64,000 nt of DNA from positions 558,001 to 622,000 of the forward strand of contig NZ_CADESW010000001.1 of assembly GCF_902830275.1 (NCBI RefSeq), in the 5' to 3' direction. The stretch comes from Burkholderia stagnalis (lineage in GTDB: Bacteria; Pseudomonadota; Gammaproteobacteria; Burkholderiales; Burkholderiaceae). Shown here one piece after another: positions 17,696 through 28,628 of this stretch (the stretch's first letter is position 1; every line of letters begins with the position of its first letter). The notes beneath the pieces are model-generated. The model saw only the letters and a program-made list of their open reading frames with translations. It ran no database searches and had not been told where the DNA came from. The translations under genes were made by a program, and so were the position numbers.

Positions 17696-18589
17696 ATGAA
17701 TAATCTCAGACGACTGGACCTGAACCTGCTCGTCACGCTCGACGTGCTGCTGTCCGAGCACAACGTCACGCGCGCCGCCGAGAAGCTGAACATGTCGCAG
17801 CCGTCCGTCAGCGTGCAGTTGCAGAAGCTGCGGGACGTGTTCGGCGATCCGCTGCTGCTGCCCGGGCCGCGCGGCATGCGGCCGACCGCGCGCGCCGAGG
17901 CGCTGCGCGAGCCGCTGCGGGAAGCGCTCGAAGCGGTCGAGCGCGCGGTGCTGCCGGCGACGCCGTTCGATCCGGGCACCGCCACCCATTCGTGGCGCCT
18001 CGCCGCGACCGACTATGCCGAGTCGACGATCGTGCTGCCGACCTTGAACACGCTGCGCGCCACGGCGCCCGGCACGCGGCTCGCGGTGGTCGAACTCGCG
18101 CCGCCGCGCATCGTGAAGCAGGCCGAGCTCGGCGAGATCGATCTCGCGTTCCACACGACCGACTGTTCGCCGGACGGCATGCGCCGCCGCGCGCTGTTCA
18201 CGGAGCGCTACGTGCTCGTCGGCCGAGCCGGCCATCCGAAGCTGAAACGGCGCCCGACGCTCGCGCAGTTCTGCGCGCTGGAATACGTGATCGTGTCGCC
18301 GGAAGGCGGCGGATTCTTTGCGGTGACGGACGACGCGCTCGCGAAACTCGGGCTCACGCGGCGGGTCGCGCTCTCCGTCCCGCACTTCCTGTTCGCGATC
18401 TCGGCCGTCGCGCACACCGATCTCGTCGCGATGCTGCCCGAGCGCCTCGTGCGCGACGCGCCCGCGCTGCGAATCGTCGAAGCACCGGTCGAGGTGCCCG
18501 GCTACGAGATGTCGATGCTCTGGCACGAACGCTCGCATCGCGACCCGGCGCACCGCTGGTTGCGCGACACGATCGCCGCGTCGGTGTGA
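17696..18589 (+). CDS. LysR-family transcriptional regulator
   Basis: A 297-residue LysR-type regulator. The N-terminal winged helix is clear (LDLNLLVTLDVLLSEHNVTRAAEKL followed by MSQPSVSVQLQKLRDVFGDPLLL), and a substrate-binding-like effector domain follows. The sequence is closest in style to the NodD/NahR branch (RRLDLNLL start). The effector is unknown. Divergent from the flavodoxin-fold oxidoreductase, which is its probable target. Confidence 0.9.
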   Translation: MNNLRRLDLNLLVTLDVLLSEHNVTRAAEKLNMSQPSVSVQLQKLRDVFGDPLLLPGPRGMRPTARAEALREPLREALEAVERAVLPATPFDPGTATHSWRLAATDYAESTIVLPTLNTLRATAPGTRLAVVELAPPRIVKQAELGEIDLAFHTTDCSPDGMRRRALFTERYVLVGRAGHPKLKRRPTLAQFCALEYVIVSPEGGGFFAVTDDALAKLGLTRRVALSVPHFLFAISAVAHTDLVAMLPERLVRDAPALRIVEAPVEVPGYEMSMLWHERSHRDPAHRWLRDTIAASV

Positions 18590-18666
18590 GCGGCGCGCGG
18601 CCGGCCGCCGCGACGCACATAAAAATTTCCGCTCGGCACGCATCCGGGGCTTGAAAGCGCTCGAAT

Positions 18667-18686
18667 CACTGTATATATTTACAGTG
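18667..18686 (+). promoter_or_regulatory. LexA (SOS) box
   Basis: The 20-mer here contains a perfect CTGT-N8-ACAG core (18669-18684) and, by eye, matches 17 of 20 positions of the E. coli LexA consensus, including an all-A/T centre. It lies 68 bp upstream of the start of the next small gene, in a position to repress it. The same A/T-rich stretch probably overlaps the promoter. Confidence 0.8.
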
Positions 18687-18754
18687 CTTTTGTGCAATTT
18701 GACCCGATTTCCGTCACCCGATGACGGACGGATTTTTGTGAGGCGACCACGACC

Positions 18755-19159
18755 ATGTTCCAGTCATCCGCATTCGATCCCGAGCAGCCTGGTTTCAACC
18801 CCGTCCATTTCGAGCGCGCCGCGCAGCGGGCGGTCGTCGACCTGCAGCGCGTCGTCGGCGGGCCGGCGCAACGCGCGCTCGGCCTGCGCCGGCGCACGCA
18901 CCCGGCCGCGGTGCGCACGCTGAGCTGGCAGGCGCTGCTCGACGTCGAGGAACTGGCGTTCTCGAATGCCGGATTCCTGAACCGGAACGACCCGACGGTG
19001 ATCGATGCATTCATCCGGCTGCGCGACAGCCGCCTGCTGGCGGCGGATGTCGACGAGCCGGTCGACTGGCGGCGCGACGACGACGACCTGCCGGCCGTGT
19101 ATCTGATCGTGCGGGCGATGCTGGAAGCGGAAGCGGCGGAGCAGGCCGAAGCCGCGTGA
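18755..19159 (+). CDS. Small SOS-controlled protein of unknown function
   Basis: A 134-residue acidic, soluble protein of unrecognised family. It has no signal peptide or membrane segment. The C-terminal third is strongly acidic (DVDEPVDWRRDDDDLPAVYL) and ends in an Ala/Glu-rich helix. The gene stands alone between lysR and fadH, behind a near-consensus LexA box, so it is probably induced by DNA damage. A DNA-mimic or cell-cycle inhibitor role is conceivable but not supported by any motif. Confidence 0.75.
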   Translation: MFQSSAFDPEQPGFNPVHFERAAQRAVVDLQRVVGGPAQRALGLRRRTHPAAVRTLSWQALLDVEELAFSNAGFLNRNDPTVIDAFIRLRDSRLLAADVDEPVDWRRDDDDLPAVYLIVRAMLEAEAAEQAEAA

Positions 19160-19208
19160 GCGGCGCCGGGGGCGGTGGCGTCGCCATGCCTGCGTCACGC
19201 GGCTCGCG

Positions 19209-21326
<2,118 letters not shown>

Positions 21327-21346
21327 TCATTTCCGGCCAAAAACAC

Positions 21347-22390
21347 ATGACTTCCCCACTCGCCAAGGACCGCCTCGGGCTGCGCCGGCCGACGATTCCG
21401 GTCGCCTATCCGCGCCTGCTGCTGCAGGTGCTCGGCGCACGCGTCGTCGACCTCGCCGCGGTGCGCGCGGGCACCGGCCTGCGCGACGCGGTGCTGGCCG
21501 AGCCGGACGCGCGCGTCGCGCCGTCGCAATGGGGGCGGCTCGTACTCAATGCGATCGAGATCGGCGGCGACGAAGGCATCGGCCTCGCGTTCGGGCTCCA
21601 GCTCAAGCCGACCATGCACGGCTTTCTGGGTTACGCGACGCTGACCGCGCGGGACATCCGCGAATCGCTGCAGGTGACGATCCGCTACTTCCGGATGCGT
21701 AACCGTCAATATCGTCTGACCTATGCCGAGGACGAAAACGGCGCGACGCTCGAACTGCACGGCGTGCAGGCGAGCCCCGTGCTGCAGCATCACGTGATGT
21801 TCGAATTCGTGCTGACCGGGCTCGCGCAGAACATCGCGCAGTTGTCGGGGCGCGCCGCGCCGGACATCGCGCTGCGGTTCGCGTGGCCGGAGCCCGCCTA
21901 CTTCGCCGGCTACCGCGCGCAGTTGCCGCCCGTGCGCTTCGGCTGCGCGGCCAACGCGCTGTGGATCGCGCGCGACGTGCTCGACTGGCCGCTGCCGCTC
22001 GCCGACGAAGTCGCGCACCGGCAGGCGCTCGTGCAGGTCGAGCGCGAATATGCGCAGGTCAGGCAGGAGGAAGGCGATCTAGTCGAACGGGTGCGGGCGG
22101 AACTCGCGCGCGCGGCGGGCGGCTATCCGGGGCCGGAGATGCTCGCGCAGCAGTTGCTCGTGTCGACGCGCACACTGAGGCGGCGGCTCGAGGAAGCCGG
22201 CGCCAGCTACCGGCAGCTGCTGGACGAAGCGCGTTACCGGGATGCAAAGCAGCTGCTCGCGGCGTCGGATCTCGACCTGAAGACGATCGCCGAGCGCCTG
22301 CAGTTCACCGATCCGGCAAACTTCACGCGCGCGTTCCGGCGCTGGGCCGGACAGACGCCGAGCGCGTATCGCGAGGCGGCCGCCGCGTAG
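21347..22390 (+). CDS. AraC-family transcriptional regulator (OruR/ArgR-like N-terminus)
   Basis: About 347 residues. The N-terminal two-thirds is the arabinose-binding-like domain of the PF12625 type (GFLGYATLTARDIRESLQ). The C-terminus has a two-helix-turn-helix AraC domain (QQLLVSTRTLRRRLEEAG, then LKTIAERLQFTDPANFTRAF and QTPSAYR). I favour ATG 21347; ATG 21320, with a GAGGGGG upstream, would add nine residues. Divergent from fadH, so a role in fatty-acid catabolism is likely but inferred. Confidence 0.88.
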   Translation: MTSPLAKDRLGLRRPTIPVAYPRLLLQVLGARVVDLAAVRAGTGLRDAVLAEPDARVAPSQWGRLVLNAIEIGGDEGIGLAFGLQLKPTMHGFLGYATLTARDIRESLQVTIRYFRMRNRQYRLTYAEDENGATLELHGVQASPVLQHHVMFEFVLTGLAQNIAQLSGRAAPDIALRFAWPEPAYFAGYRAQLPPVRFGCAANALWIARDVLDWPLPLADEVAHRQALVQVEREYAQVRQEEGDLVERVRAELARAAGGYPGPEMLAQQLLVSTRTLRRRLEEAGASYRQLLDEARYRDAKQLLAASDLDLKTIAERLQFTDPANFTRAFRRWAGQTPSAYREAAAA

Positions 22391-22423
22391 CGGAATCGGT
22401 AAGCGCCGGCCTGCCCCGCCGCG

Positions 22424-22852
22424 CTACCGCTTCCCCGTCATGCTGAACAGCTCGTCGCGCAGCGCCTTCGCGCGCCCTTCGCCGAATTGCGCCTCGAACT
22501 CGTCCTGCGCGGCCTTCCATGCGCGCTTCGCGTGGCCGAACGTGCGCACGCCCTGCTTCGTCAGGTTCAGCACATGCGCGCGCGCGTCCTGCTCGGAGAC
22601 ACCCGCTGCGACGAGCCCGTCGCGCTGCAGCGGCTTCAGCCCGCGCAGCAGCGTCGTGCGGTCCATCACCAGCATGTCGGCGAGCTCGCTCATCAGCACG
22701 TCGGGCTTGAGCGACAGGATCGCCAGGATCGAGAACTGCGCCGACGTGAGGCCGACCGGGCCCAGATGTCGCTCGTAGATTTGCGTGACGTAGCGCGTCG
22801 CCTGACGCAGCGCGAGGCAGTTGCACGCACCGGCAATTTGAATGTCGTCCAT
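22424..22852 (-). CDS. MarR-family transcriptional repressor
   Basis: A 142-residue MarR regulator. The winged helix is clear (GLTSAQFSILAILSL, ELADMLVMDRTTLLRGLKPL, then DARAHVLNLTKQG in the wing). The start at ATG 22852 matches the family; the longer frame from 22987 is rejected. Its promoter appears to hold a dyad operator in the -35/-10 spacer, and the predicted transcript start is almost at the ATG, giving a very short leader. The same motif precedes the efflux genes, so this protein or its paralogue at 23994 probably represses the pump. Confidence 0.9.
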   Translation of the reverse strand: MDDIQIAGACNCLALRQATRYVTQIYERHLGPVGLTSAQFSILAILSLKPDVLMSELADMLVMDRTTLLRGLKPLQRDGLVAAGVSEQDARAHVLNLTKQGVRTFGHAKRAWKAAQDEFEAQFGEGRAKALRDELFSMTGKR

Positions 22853-22860
22853 GCTCGGCA

Positions 22861-22888
22861 ATTTATAAGTGCATATGCATAAAGTCAA
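22861..22888 (-). promoter_or_regulatory. marR promoter with embedded operator GTGCATATGCATA
   Basis: Read on the minus strand: TTGACT (22883-22888), a 16-base spacer, then ATAAAT (22861-22866), close to sigma-70 elements. The spacer contains GTGCATATGCATA (plus strand 22869-22881) with a perfect TGCATATGCA palindrome. Near-identical motifs occur at 23994-24006 and 24474-24486, which supports a common regulator. Confidence 0.6.
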
Positions 22889-22992
22889 AGTATACTCCGC
22901 CGTATCGGCCGGCGGCGGCCGGGCTGAGCCGCAAGAATCCGGGGCCGGACCACGGCGACGCGGCCCCGCGTTCGAACCCGAGGACACGCAAC

Positions 22993-23913
22993 ATGGACTA
23001 CATCGACAAGCTGCGGATTTTCCGGTCGGTGGTGGAACAGCGCAGCTTCACCCGCGCCGCCGACATCCACGGTCTCGCGCGGCCCGTCGTGTCACGCGCG
23101 GTCGCCGAGCTGGAAGCGCGCTTCGGCAGCCGCCTGCTGCACCGGACCACGCGGCAGGTGTCGCTGACCGAGACGGCCGAGCGCATCTACGAGCGCTGCG
23201 CGGCCGTGCTCGACGAACTCGACGCGCTGGAAGCGGAAGCCGCCACGCACACGCGCGAGCCGGACGGCCTGCTGCGGCTCGTCGCGCACACGACCGCCAC
23301 GCTGAACCGCCTCGTGCCGCTGATCGCCGGCTTCAAGGCCGCGTATCCGAAGGTGCGCCTCGACGTCACGCTGACCGAGCGCCCCGTCGACCTGGTCGGT
23401 GAAGGCTACGACATCGGCATCGTCGTGCCCTACATGCTGACAAGCGAGACGACCGTCGTGCGGCTGATCGAACGGATTCCGGTCGTGATCGTCGCAACGC
23501 CGGAATATCTCGTCACCCACCCGCGCCCGACCACGCCGGCCGACCTCGCCGATCACCTGTTCGTGTCGTTGTCGCCGTCGCTGCGGCGCACGGCGCTGGT
23601 GTTCCGCGTCGACGGCGATACGCTGAGCGTGCCGTACCGGTTCGACGTGTCGTCCAACAGCCCTGTGTTCAACCGCGAGATGGTGCTGCGCCACTTCGGC
23701 ATCGGCGCGGTGCCGCGCGGGATCGTCGAGAAGGAGCTCGCGTCGGGCGCGCTCGTGCAGTTGCTCGCGGACGCCGATCTCGTCGACGCATTCGTCGACA
23801 TCAAGCTCGCCTATGCGAACCGCGCACTGTTGCCGGCGAAGGTGAAGGCGTTCATCGACTACACGGCGGCCTACGGCAAGACGCCGGAGCCCGTCGCGCA
23901 AACGGCCGGCTGA
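22993..23913 (+). CDS. LysR-family transcriptional regulator
   Basis: A 306-residue LysR-type regulator of the CrgA/DsdC-like group common in Burkholderia. N-terminal HTH: MDYIDKLRIFRSVVEQRSFT, HGLARPVVSRAVAELEARFG. The effector domain is typical (GYDIGIVVPYML). A GAGGA precedes the start. It lies between the two marR genes, divergent from the first and co-directional with the second and the efflux operon, so it may be a further pump regulator. Confidence 0.9.
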   Translation: MDYIDKLRIFRSVVEQRSFTRAADIHGLARPVVSRAVAELEARFGSRLLHRTTRQVSLTETAERIYERCAAVLDELDALEAEAATHTREPDGLLRLVAHTTATLNRLVPLIAGFKAAYPKVRLDVTLTERPVDLVGEGYDIGIVVPYMLTSETTVVRLIERIPVVIVATPEYLVTHPRPTTPADLADHLFVSLSPSLRRTALVFRVDGDTLSVPYRFDVSSNSPVFNREMVLRHFGIGAVPRGIVEKELASGALVQLLADADLVDAFVDIKLAYANRALLPAKVKAFIDYTAAYGKTPEPVAQTAG

Positions 23914-23993
23914 CAGCCGACCGATTGGTACAGCCACAACACCAATCTGATCCCGCCCCGCACATCGATTCACGCCGCCGCACTCACTAACAT

Positions 23994-24006
23994 GTGCACA
24001 TGCACA
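23994..24006 (+). promoter_or_regulatory. Second copy of the MarR-type motif, overlapping the start of marR2
   Basis: GTGCACATGCACA covers the start codon(s) of the downstream marR gene and matches GTGCAYATRCAYA found at the other two sites. Binding here would block translation-start-proximal transcription and suggests autorepression. Confidence 0.5.
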
Positions 24007-24431
24007 AGTACACGCTCACCGATGACGACTGTTTCGCGGTCCGGCAGGCCGCCCGCCGGATCTCGCAATTCTACGAGCGTTACCTGTCGCACGCGGGCGT
24101 CACCGCATCGCAGTACAGCATCCTCGCGCTGCTGCGCGAGCGCCCGGGCCTGACGATGGCGGCGCTGTCGGCCGTGCTGGTGATCGAGCGCACCGCGCTG
24201 CTGCGCGCGCTCAAGCCGCTCGTCGGCGCGGCGCTCGTCGCGAGCTACCGCGAAGGCGAGCGGCGGCGGCAGACGTTCGCGCTGACCGGCGCAGGCGAAG
24301 CGAAGATCGCGCAGGCGCACGCGCACTGGCTCGAAGCGCAGGAGGCGTTCGAACGGCGCTTCGGGCCCGCGCAGGCGGCCCTGCTCAGAGACGAACTGTT
24401 CCGGATCACGCACAACATCCCGGAACGCTGA
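23994..24431 (+). CDS. MarR-family transcriptional regulator, second paralogue
   Basis: A 145-residue MarR protein similar in layout to the one at 22424-22852. Winged helix: GVTASQYSILALLRE, LSAVLVIERTALLRALKPL, then YREGERRRQTFALTGAG in the wing. The start is GTG 23994 or ATG 24000, which are two codons apart. It lies 64 bp upstream of emrA in the same direction and is the likely local pump repressor. Confidence 0.9.
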   Translation: MHMHKYTLTDDDCFAVRQAARRISQFYERYLSHAGVTASQYSILALLRERPGLTMAALSAVLVIERTALLRALKPLVGAALVASYREGERRRQTFALTGAGEAKIAQAHAHWLEAQEAFERRFGPAQAALLRDELFRITHNIPER

Positions 24432-24473
24432 CCCCATCCCCCGATCGGCGCGCCACGTCGGTCGTTTCAAACA

Positions 24474-24486
24474 GTGCATATACATA
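24474..24486 (+). promoter_or_regulatory. Third copy of the MarR-type motif, before emrA
   Basis: GTGCATATACATA lies ten bases upstream of the emrA start and differs from the copy at 22869-22881 at a single position. Its place in the marR2-emrA gap fits an operator for the efflux operon. Confidence 0.55.
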
Positions 24487-24495
24487 GGTGATTCG

Positions 24496-25587
24496 ATGGA
24501 TACGACGCAGACTCCTGTTACCCGCGACGCGGCACCTGCCGACACTGTCGCGCAGCAACGCCGGCGCGTGCCGTGGATGAAGGTCGCGGTGCTGGCCGTG
24601 ATCGCGGTGGTCGTGTCGGCGGCGCTCTACTGGACTTTCGTGCTGCGCTTCGAGCAAAGCACCGACGATGCGTACGTGGGCGGCAACGTCACGGTGCTCG
24701 CGCCGAAGGTCAACGGCTTCGTCGACCAGATCCTCGTGACCGACAACCAGCGCGTGAAGGCCGGCGACGTGCTGGTGCAGCTCGATGCGCGCGACTACGA
24801 CGCGAAGCTCGCGCAGGCGACGGCCGACGTCGACGGCGCGCGCGCCGCGGTGACCGAGCTCGAAGCGAAGCAGCAGCTGCAGCACGCGGTGATCGGCCAG
24901 CAGACCGCGGAAAAAAGCGCGTCGGCGGCGGAGCTGACCCGCGCCGCGTCCGACAAGTCGCGCTACCGCGAACTCGTGAAATCCGACGCGGTGTCGAACC
25001 AGATCGTCGAACGCGCGGATGCCGACTATTCGAAGGCGAGCGCCGCGGTCGATCGCAGCGACGCCGCGCTGCTCGCCGCGAAACGTCAGCTCGACGTGCT
25101 CGGCGCGCAGCTCGCCGATGCCCGCGCGCGCGTCAACACCGCGCTCGCCGCGCAGCGGGTGGCGGCGCTCAACGTCGAATACACGACGATCCGCTCGCCG
25201 GTCGACGGCTACGTCGGCAACCGCACCGGCCGGGTCGGGATGCTCGCGAGCGTCGGCGTGCCGCTGCTCACGATCGTCCCCGCGTCGGGCCTGTGGATCG
25301 ACGCGAACTTCAAGGAAGACCAGCTCAAGCACATGCGCGCGGGCGACCGCGTCGACGTGCAGCTCGACGCGTCGAGCGTGCGCCTGCACGGCAGCGTCGA
25401 CAGCGTCGCGCCCGCGACCGGCGCGACCTTCAGCGTGCTGCCGCCGGAGAACGCGACCGGCAACTTCACGAAGATCGTGCAGCGCGTGCCGGTGCGCGTG
25501 CATCTCGACCCGCAGCCGGGCAGCGAGAACGTGCTGCGCCCGGGCCTGTCCGCGGTCGTGACCGTGCACACCGATCACGCGAACTGA
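24496..25587 (+). CDS. emrA: EmrA/HlyD-type membrane-fusion protein of an efflux pump
   Basis: A 363-residue periplasmic adaptor. It has one N-terminal membrane helix (VAVLAVIAVVVSAALYWTFV), a biotinyl-lipoyl half (STDDAYVGGNVTVLAPKVNG), a long helical hairpin rich in Ala and charged residues, the second lipoyl half (IRSPVDGYVGNRTGRVG) and a beta-barrel (LWIDANFKEDQLKHM). It links the inner-membrane transporter to the outer-membrane factor encoded downstream. Operon order adaptor, transporter, outer-membrane factor. Confidence 0.92.
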   Translation: MDTTQTPVTRDAAPADTVAQQRRRVPWMKVAVLAVIAVVVSAALYWTFVLRFEQSTDDAYVGGNVTVLAPKVNGFVDQILVTDNQRVKAGDVLVQLDARDYDAKLAQATADVDGARAAVTELEAKQQLQHAVIGQQTAEKSASAAELTRAASDKSRYRELVKSDAVSNQIVERADADYSKASAAVDRSDAALLAAKRQLDVLGAQLADARARVNTALAAQRVAALNVEYTTIRSPVDGYVGNRTGRVGMLASVGVPLLTIVPASGLWIDANFKEDQLKHMRAGDRVDVQLDASSVRLHGSVDSVAPATGATFSVLPPENATGNFTKIVQRVPVRVHLDPQPGSENVLRPGLSAVVTVHTDHAN

Positions 25588-25606
25588 GCCTCACGCGGAG
25601 CCCATC

Positions 25607-27181
25607 ATGACCACAGGTTTTATCGGCGACCCGGCGTCGCAACCGATCAAGCAGCGCGTGATCGCGTTCGCGCTGATGTGCGTCGGCTTCTTCATGGCGA
25701 CGCTCGACATCCAGATCGTCGCGTCTTCGCTGCGCGACATCGGCGGCGGCTTGTCTGCCAGCCAGGACGAACTGTCGTGGGTGCAGACGGCCTACCTGAT
25801 CCCCGAGATCCTCGTGATCCCGATGTCGGGCTGGCTGTCGAAGGTGCTGTCGACGCGCTGGCTGTTCGTCGCGTCCGCGGTCGGCTTCACGATCACCAGC
25901 ATGCTGTGCGGCCTCGCGTGGGACATCAACTCGATGATCCTGTTTCGCGGGCTGCAGGGCGCGCTCGGTGCGGCGATGATCCCCACCGTGTTCACCACCG
26001 CGTTCGTGCTGTTTCCCGGCAAGCAGCGGCTCATCGCGTCGACCACGATCGGCGCGCTCGCGTCGCTCGCGCCGACGATCGGGCCGGTGATCGGCGGCTG
26101 GATCACCGACCAGTGGTCGTGGCACTGGCTGTTCTACCTGAACCTCGTGCCCGGCATCGCCGTCGCCGCGCTGGTGCCGCGCTACGTGCACATCGACGTG
26201 CCCGACCTGAGCCTGCTCAAGCGCGGCGACTACGTCGGCATCGGGCTGATGTCCGGTTTCCTCGGCTGCCTCGAATACGTGCTCGAGGAAGGCCCGCGCA
26301 AGAACTGGTTCGGCGATCACGCGATCGTGTTCTGCACGTGGATCTCCGCGATCTGCGGCTTCCTGTTCATCGTGCACGCGCTGACCGCGAAGGATCCGAT
26401 CGTCGACCTGCGCGCGCTCGCCGTGCGCAACTTCGGGATCGGCAGCCTGCTGTCGTTCGTGACCGGCATCGGCAGCTTCGTGACGGTGTTCCTGACGCCG
26501 CTGTTTCTCGCGCAGGTGCGCGGCTTCAATGCACTGCAGATCGGCATCGCGCTGCTGTCGATGGGTGTGGTCCAGTTGCTCGCGCTCGGCGCGTATGCGT
26601 TCGCGGCGCGCTTCGTCAGCATGCGGGTGCTGCTGGTGTTCGGGCTGATCTGCTTCGGCCTCGGCATCTACCTGTACACGCCGCTCACGCACGACTGGGG
26701 CTGGCGCGAACTGCTGCTGCCGCAGGCGCTGCGCGGCATCGGCCAGCAGTTCAGCGTGCCGCCGATCGTGACGATGGCGCTCGGCTCGCTGCCGCAGTCG
26801 CGCCTGAAATCCGCGAGCGGCCTGTTCAACCTGATGCGCAACCTCGGCGGCGCGATCGGCATCGCGGTAAGCGCGACGATGCTCAACGACCGGCTGAACT
26901 TCCATTACCTGCGCCTGAACGAGCACGTGACGGCCGGCCAGCCGCAGATCGCGGCGCTGCTCGACCAGCAGGCCGCGCACTGGACGGCGGTGGCCGGCAA
27001 TACGCTGAACACCGCGCAGGCAAGCCTCGCGAACCTGCACCGGCTCGTCTATCGCGAAGCGCTCACGTTGACCTACGCGGATGCGTTCTACGCGCTCGCG
27101 ATGTGTTTCGTCGTGGCGCTGGTCGCGGTGTTGTTTTCCAAACCCATTTCGTTGAGCGCGCCGCCGCCGGACGCGCACTGA
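25607..27181 (+). CDS. emrB: EmrB-type MFS multidrug transporter (DHA2, 14 TM)
   Basis: A 524-residue major-facilitator drug:H+ antiporter of the DHA2 family. The first membrane segment holds FFMATLDIQIVASSL, the second the WVQTAYLIPEILVIPMSGW motif, and the motif-C region reads LAPTIGPVIGGWITD. About 14 hydrophobic helices can be counted. GGAG lies just upstream of the ATG. It starts 19 bp after emrA. Substrates cannot be predicted from sequence. Confidence 0.93.
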   Translation: MTTGFIGDPASQPIKQRVIAFALMCVGFFMATLDIQIVASSLRDIGGGLSASQDELSWVQTAYLIPEILVIPMSGWLSKVLSTRWLFVASAVGFTITSMLCGLAWDINSMILFRGLQGALGAAMIPTVFTTAFVLFPGKQRLIASTTIGALASLAPTIGPVIGGWITDQWSWHWLFYLNLVPGIAVAALVPRYVHIDVPDLSLLKRGDYVGIGLMSGFLGCLEYVLEEGPRKNWFGDHAIVFCTWISAICGFLFIVHALTAKDPIVDLRALAVRNFGIGSLLSFVTGIGSFVTVFLTPLFLAQVRGFNALQIGIALLSMGVVQLLALGAYAFAARFVSMRVLLVFGLICFGLGIYLYTPLTHDWGWRELLLPQALRGIGQQFSVPPIVTMALGSLPQSRLKSASGLFNLMRNLGGAIGIAVSATMLNDRLNFHYLRLNEHVTAGQPQIAALLDQQAAHWTAVAGNTLNTAQASLANLHRLVYREALTLTYADAFYALAMCFVVALVAVLFSKPISLSAPPPDAH

Positions 27182-27191
27182 GGTGATCACC

Positions 27192-28628
27192 ATGAAGAAG
27201 CTTCTCGTCGCCCTCGCCGTCAGCGCGCTCGCCGCCGGCTGCGCGGTGCAGCCCGCGCAGCATCCCGCGCTGCACGAATCGGTCGAATCGCTCGCGCCGC
27301 ACGCGTGGGACACGGACGTGCCGCGCGCCGACGTCGACGCCGCTGCGTGGTGGGCGCAGTTCCACGATCCCGCGCTCGATCAGCTGATCGCCACCGTGCT
27401 CGACGGCAATCTCGACCTGCAGGCGGCCACCGAACGTGTGAAGCAGGCGCAGGCGCTGACCGTGCAGAAGCGCGCGGTGCTGCTGCCCGAGCTCGACGCA
27501 ACCGCGCATGCGTCCGCCGCGCGCCAGAACATACCGCCGCCGCTCGGCTACGTGAAGCAGGCCGGCGCGGGGCTCGTGCTCAGCTGGTCGCCCGACGTGT
27601 TCGGCGGCGAACGGCTCGACCTGCTCGCGGCGCAGGCCGAACTCGTCGGGCAGAAGCATGCGGAAGACGCGATGCGGCTCGCGCTGGCCGCCGACACGGC
27701 ATCCGCGTATGTCGACCTGCGCTGGGCGCAGCAGGAACTGCGGATCCTGCAGGACAACGCAACGATCCGGCAGCGCGCGCTCGACCTGACGCGCAAGCGG
27801 CAGGCGTTCGGGCTGTCGACGGAACTCGACGTCACGCGCGCGCAGAACCAGCTCGATGCGCTCGAAGCGCGCATTCCGCCGACGCAGGCGCAGATCGCGC
27901 ACCAGCTCAACCTGATCGCGGTGTATTCGGGGCGCACACCGGAATCGGTCGACCGTCTCGTGCTCGCGCAGGCCGGCGACATTCCCGCGCCGCCCGGCGG
28001 CACGCCGCGCACGCTGCCGTCGCAGGCGCTGCTGCGCCGCCCCGACGTGCTGGCCGCGTATGCGCGCGTCGAGCAGCGCGCGGCGCAGGTCGGCGTCGCG
28101 AAGGCGGAGCGCTATCCGAAGTTCTCGCTGAACCTCACGGACGGTATCCTCGCCGCGTCCTACCTCGGCCTGCCGACGCTCACCGACAACCTGTTCAGCG
28201 CCGCGCTGAGCGCGACGAGCCCGATCTTCAACGCAGGACGCATCACCGCCGACATCGCGCAGAGCGAAAGCCGGATGCGCGAATCGGAGCTCGGCCTGCG
28301 GCAGACGATGCTGCAGGCGCTGCGCGAAGTGGAGGACGCGCGCGCGAACCTCGTCGGCACGACGGCGGCGACGCAGCGCCTCGACAGCGCGCTCGCCGCG
28401 TCGGACAAGGCGCTCGGTCTCGCGAACAAGCTCTACAAGGGCGGTGCGACGGATTTCCTCGACGTGCTGTCGGCGCAGGAGGTGTACCTGCGCGATTCGG
28501 ATGCGCTCAACCAGGTGCGCCGCGAGCATGCGCTGTCGGCGGTGGCGCTGTACCGGTCGCTGGGTGGCGGGTGGAGCCGGCATGACGCGGCCGATGGCGG
28601 GAACGCAGACGCCGTGGCGGCGAATTGA
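27192..28628 (+). CDS. NodT/OprM-type outer-membrane efflux lipoprotein
   Basis: A 478-residue RND/NodT-family outer-membrane factor. The N-terminus is a lipoprotein signal (MKKLLVALAVSALAAGC with lipobox LAAGC), so I place the start at ATG 27192 and not the GTG nine bases upstream. Two TolC-like repeats are visible, with PDVFGGERLDLLAAQ and, in the second half, RRPDVLAAYARVEQRAAQVGVAKAERYP and SPIFNAGRITADI. It starts 10 bp after emrB and completes the tripartite pump. Confidence 0.93.
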   Translation: MKKLLVALAVSALAAGCAVQPAQHPALHESVESLAPHAWDTDVPRADVDAAAWWAQFHDPALDQLIATVLDGNLDLQAATERVKQAQALTVQKRAVLLPELDATAHASAARQNIPPPLGYVKQAGAGLVLSWSPDVFGGERLDLLAAQAELVGQKHAEDAMRLALAADTASAYVDLRWAQQELRILQDNATIRQRALDLTRKRQAFGLSTELDVTRAQNQLDALEARIPPTQAQIAHQLNLIAVYSGRTPESVDRLVLAQAGDIPAPPGGTPRTLPSQALLRRPDVLAAYARVEQRAAQVGVAKAERYPKFSLNLTDGILAASYLGLPTLTDNLFSAALSATSPIFNAGRITADIAQSESRMRESELGLRQTMLQALREVEDARANLVGTTAATQRLDSALAASDKALGLANKLYKGGATDFLDVLSAQEVYLRDSDALNQVRREHALSAVALYRSLGGGWSRHDAADGGNADAVAAN

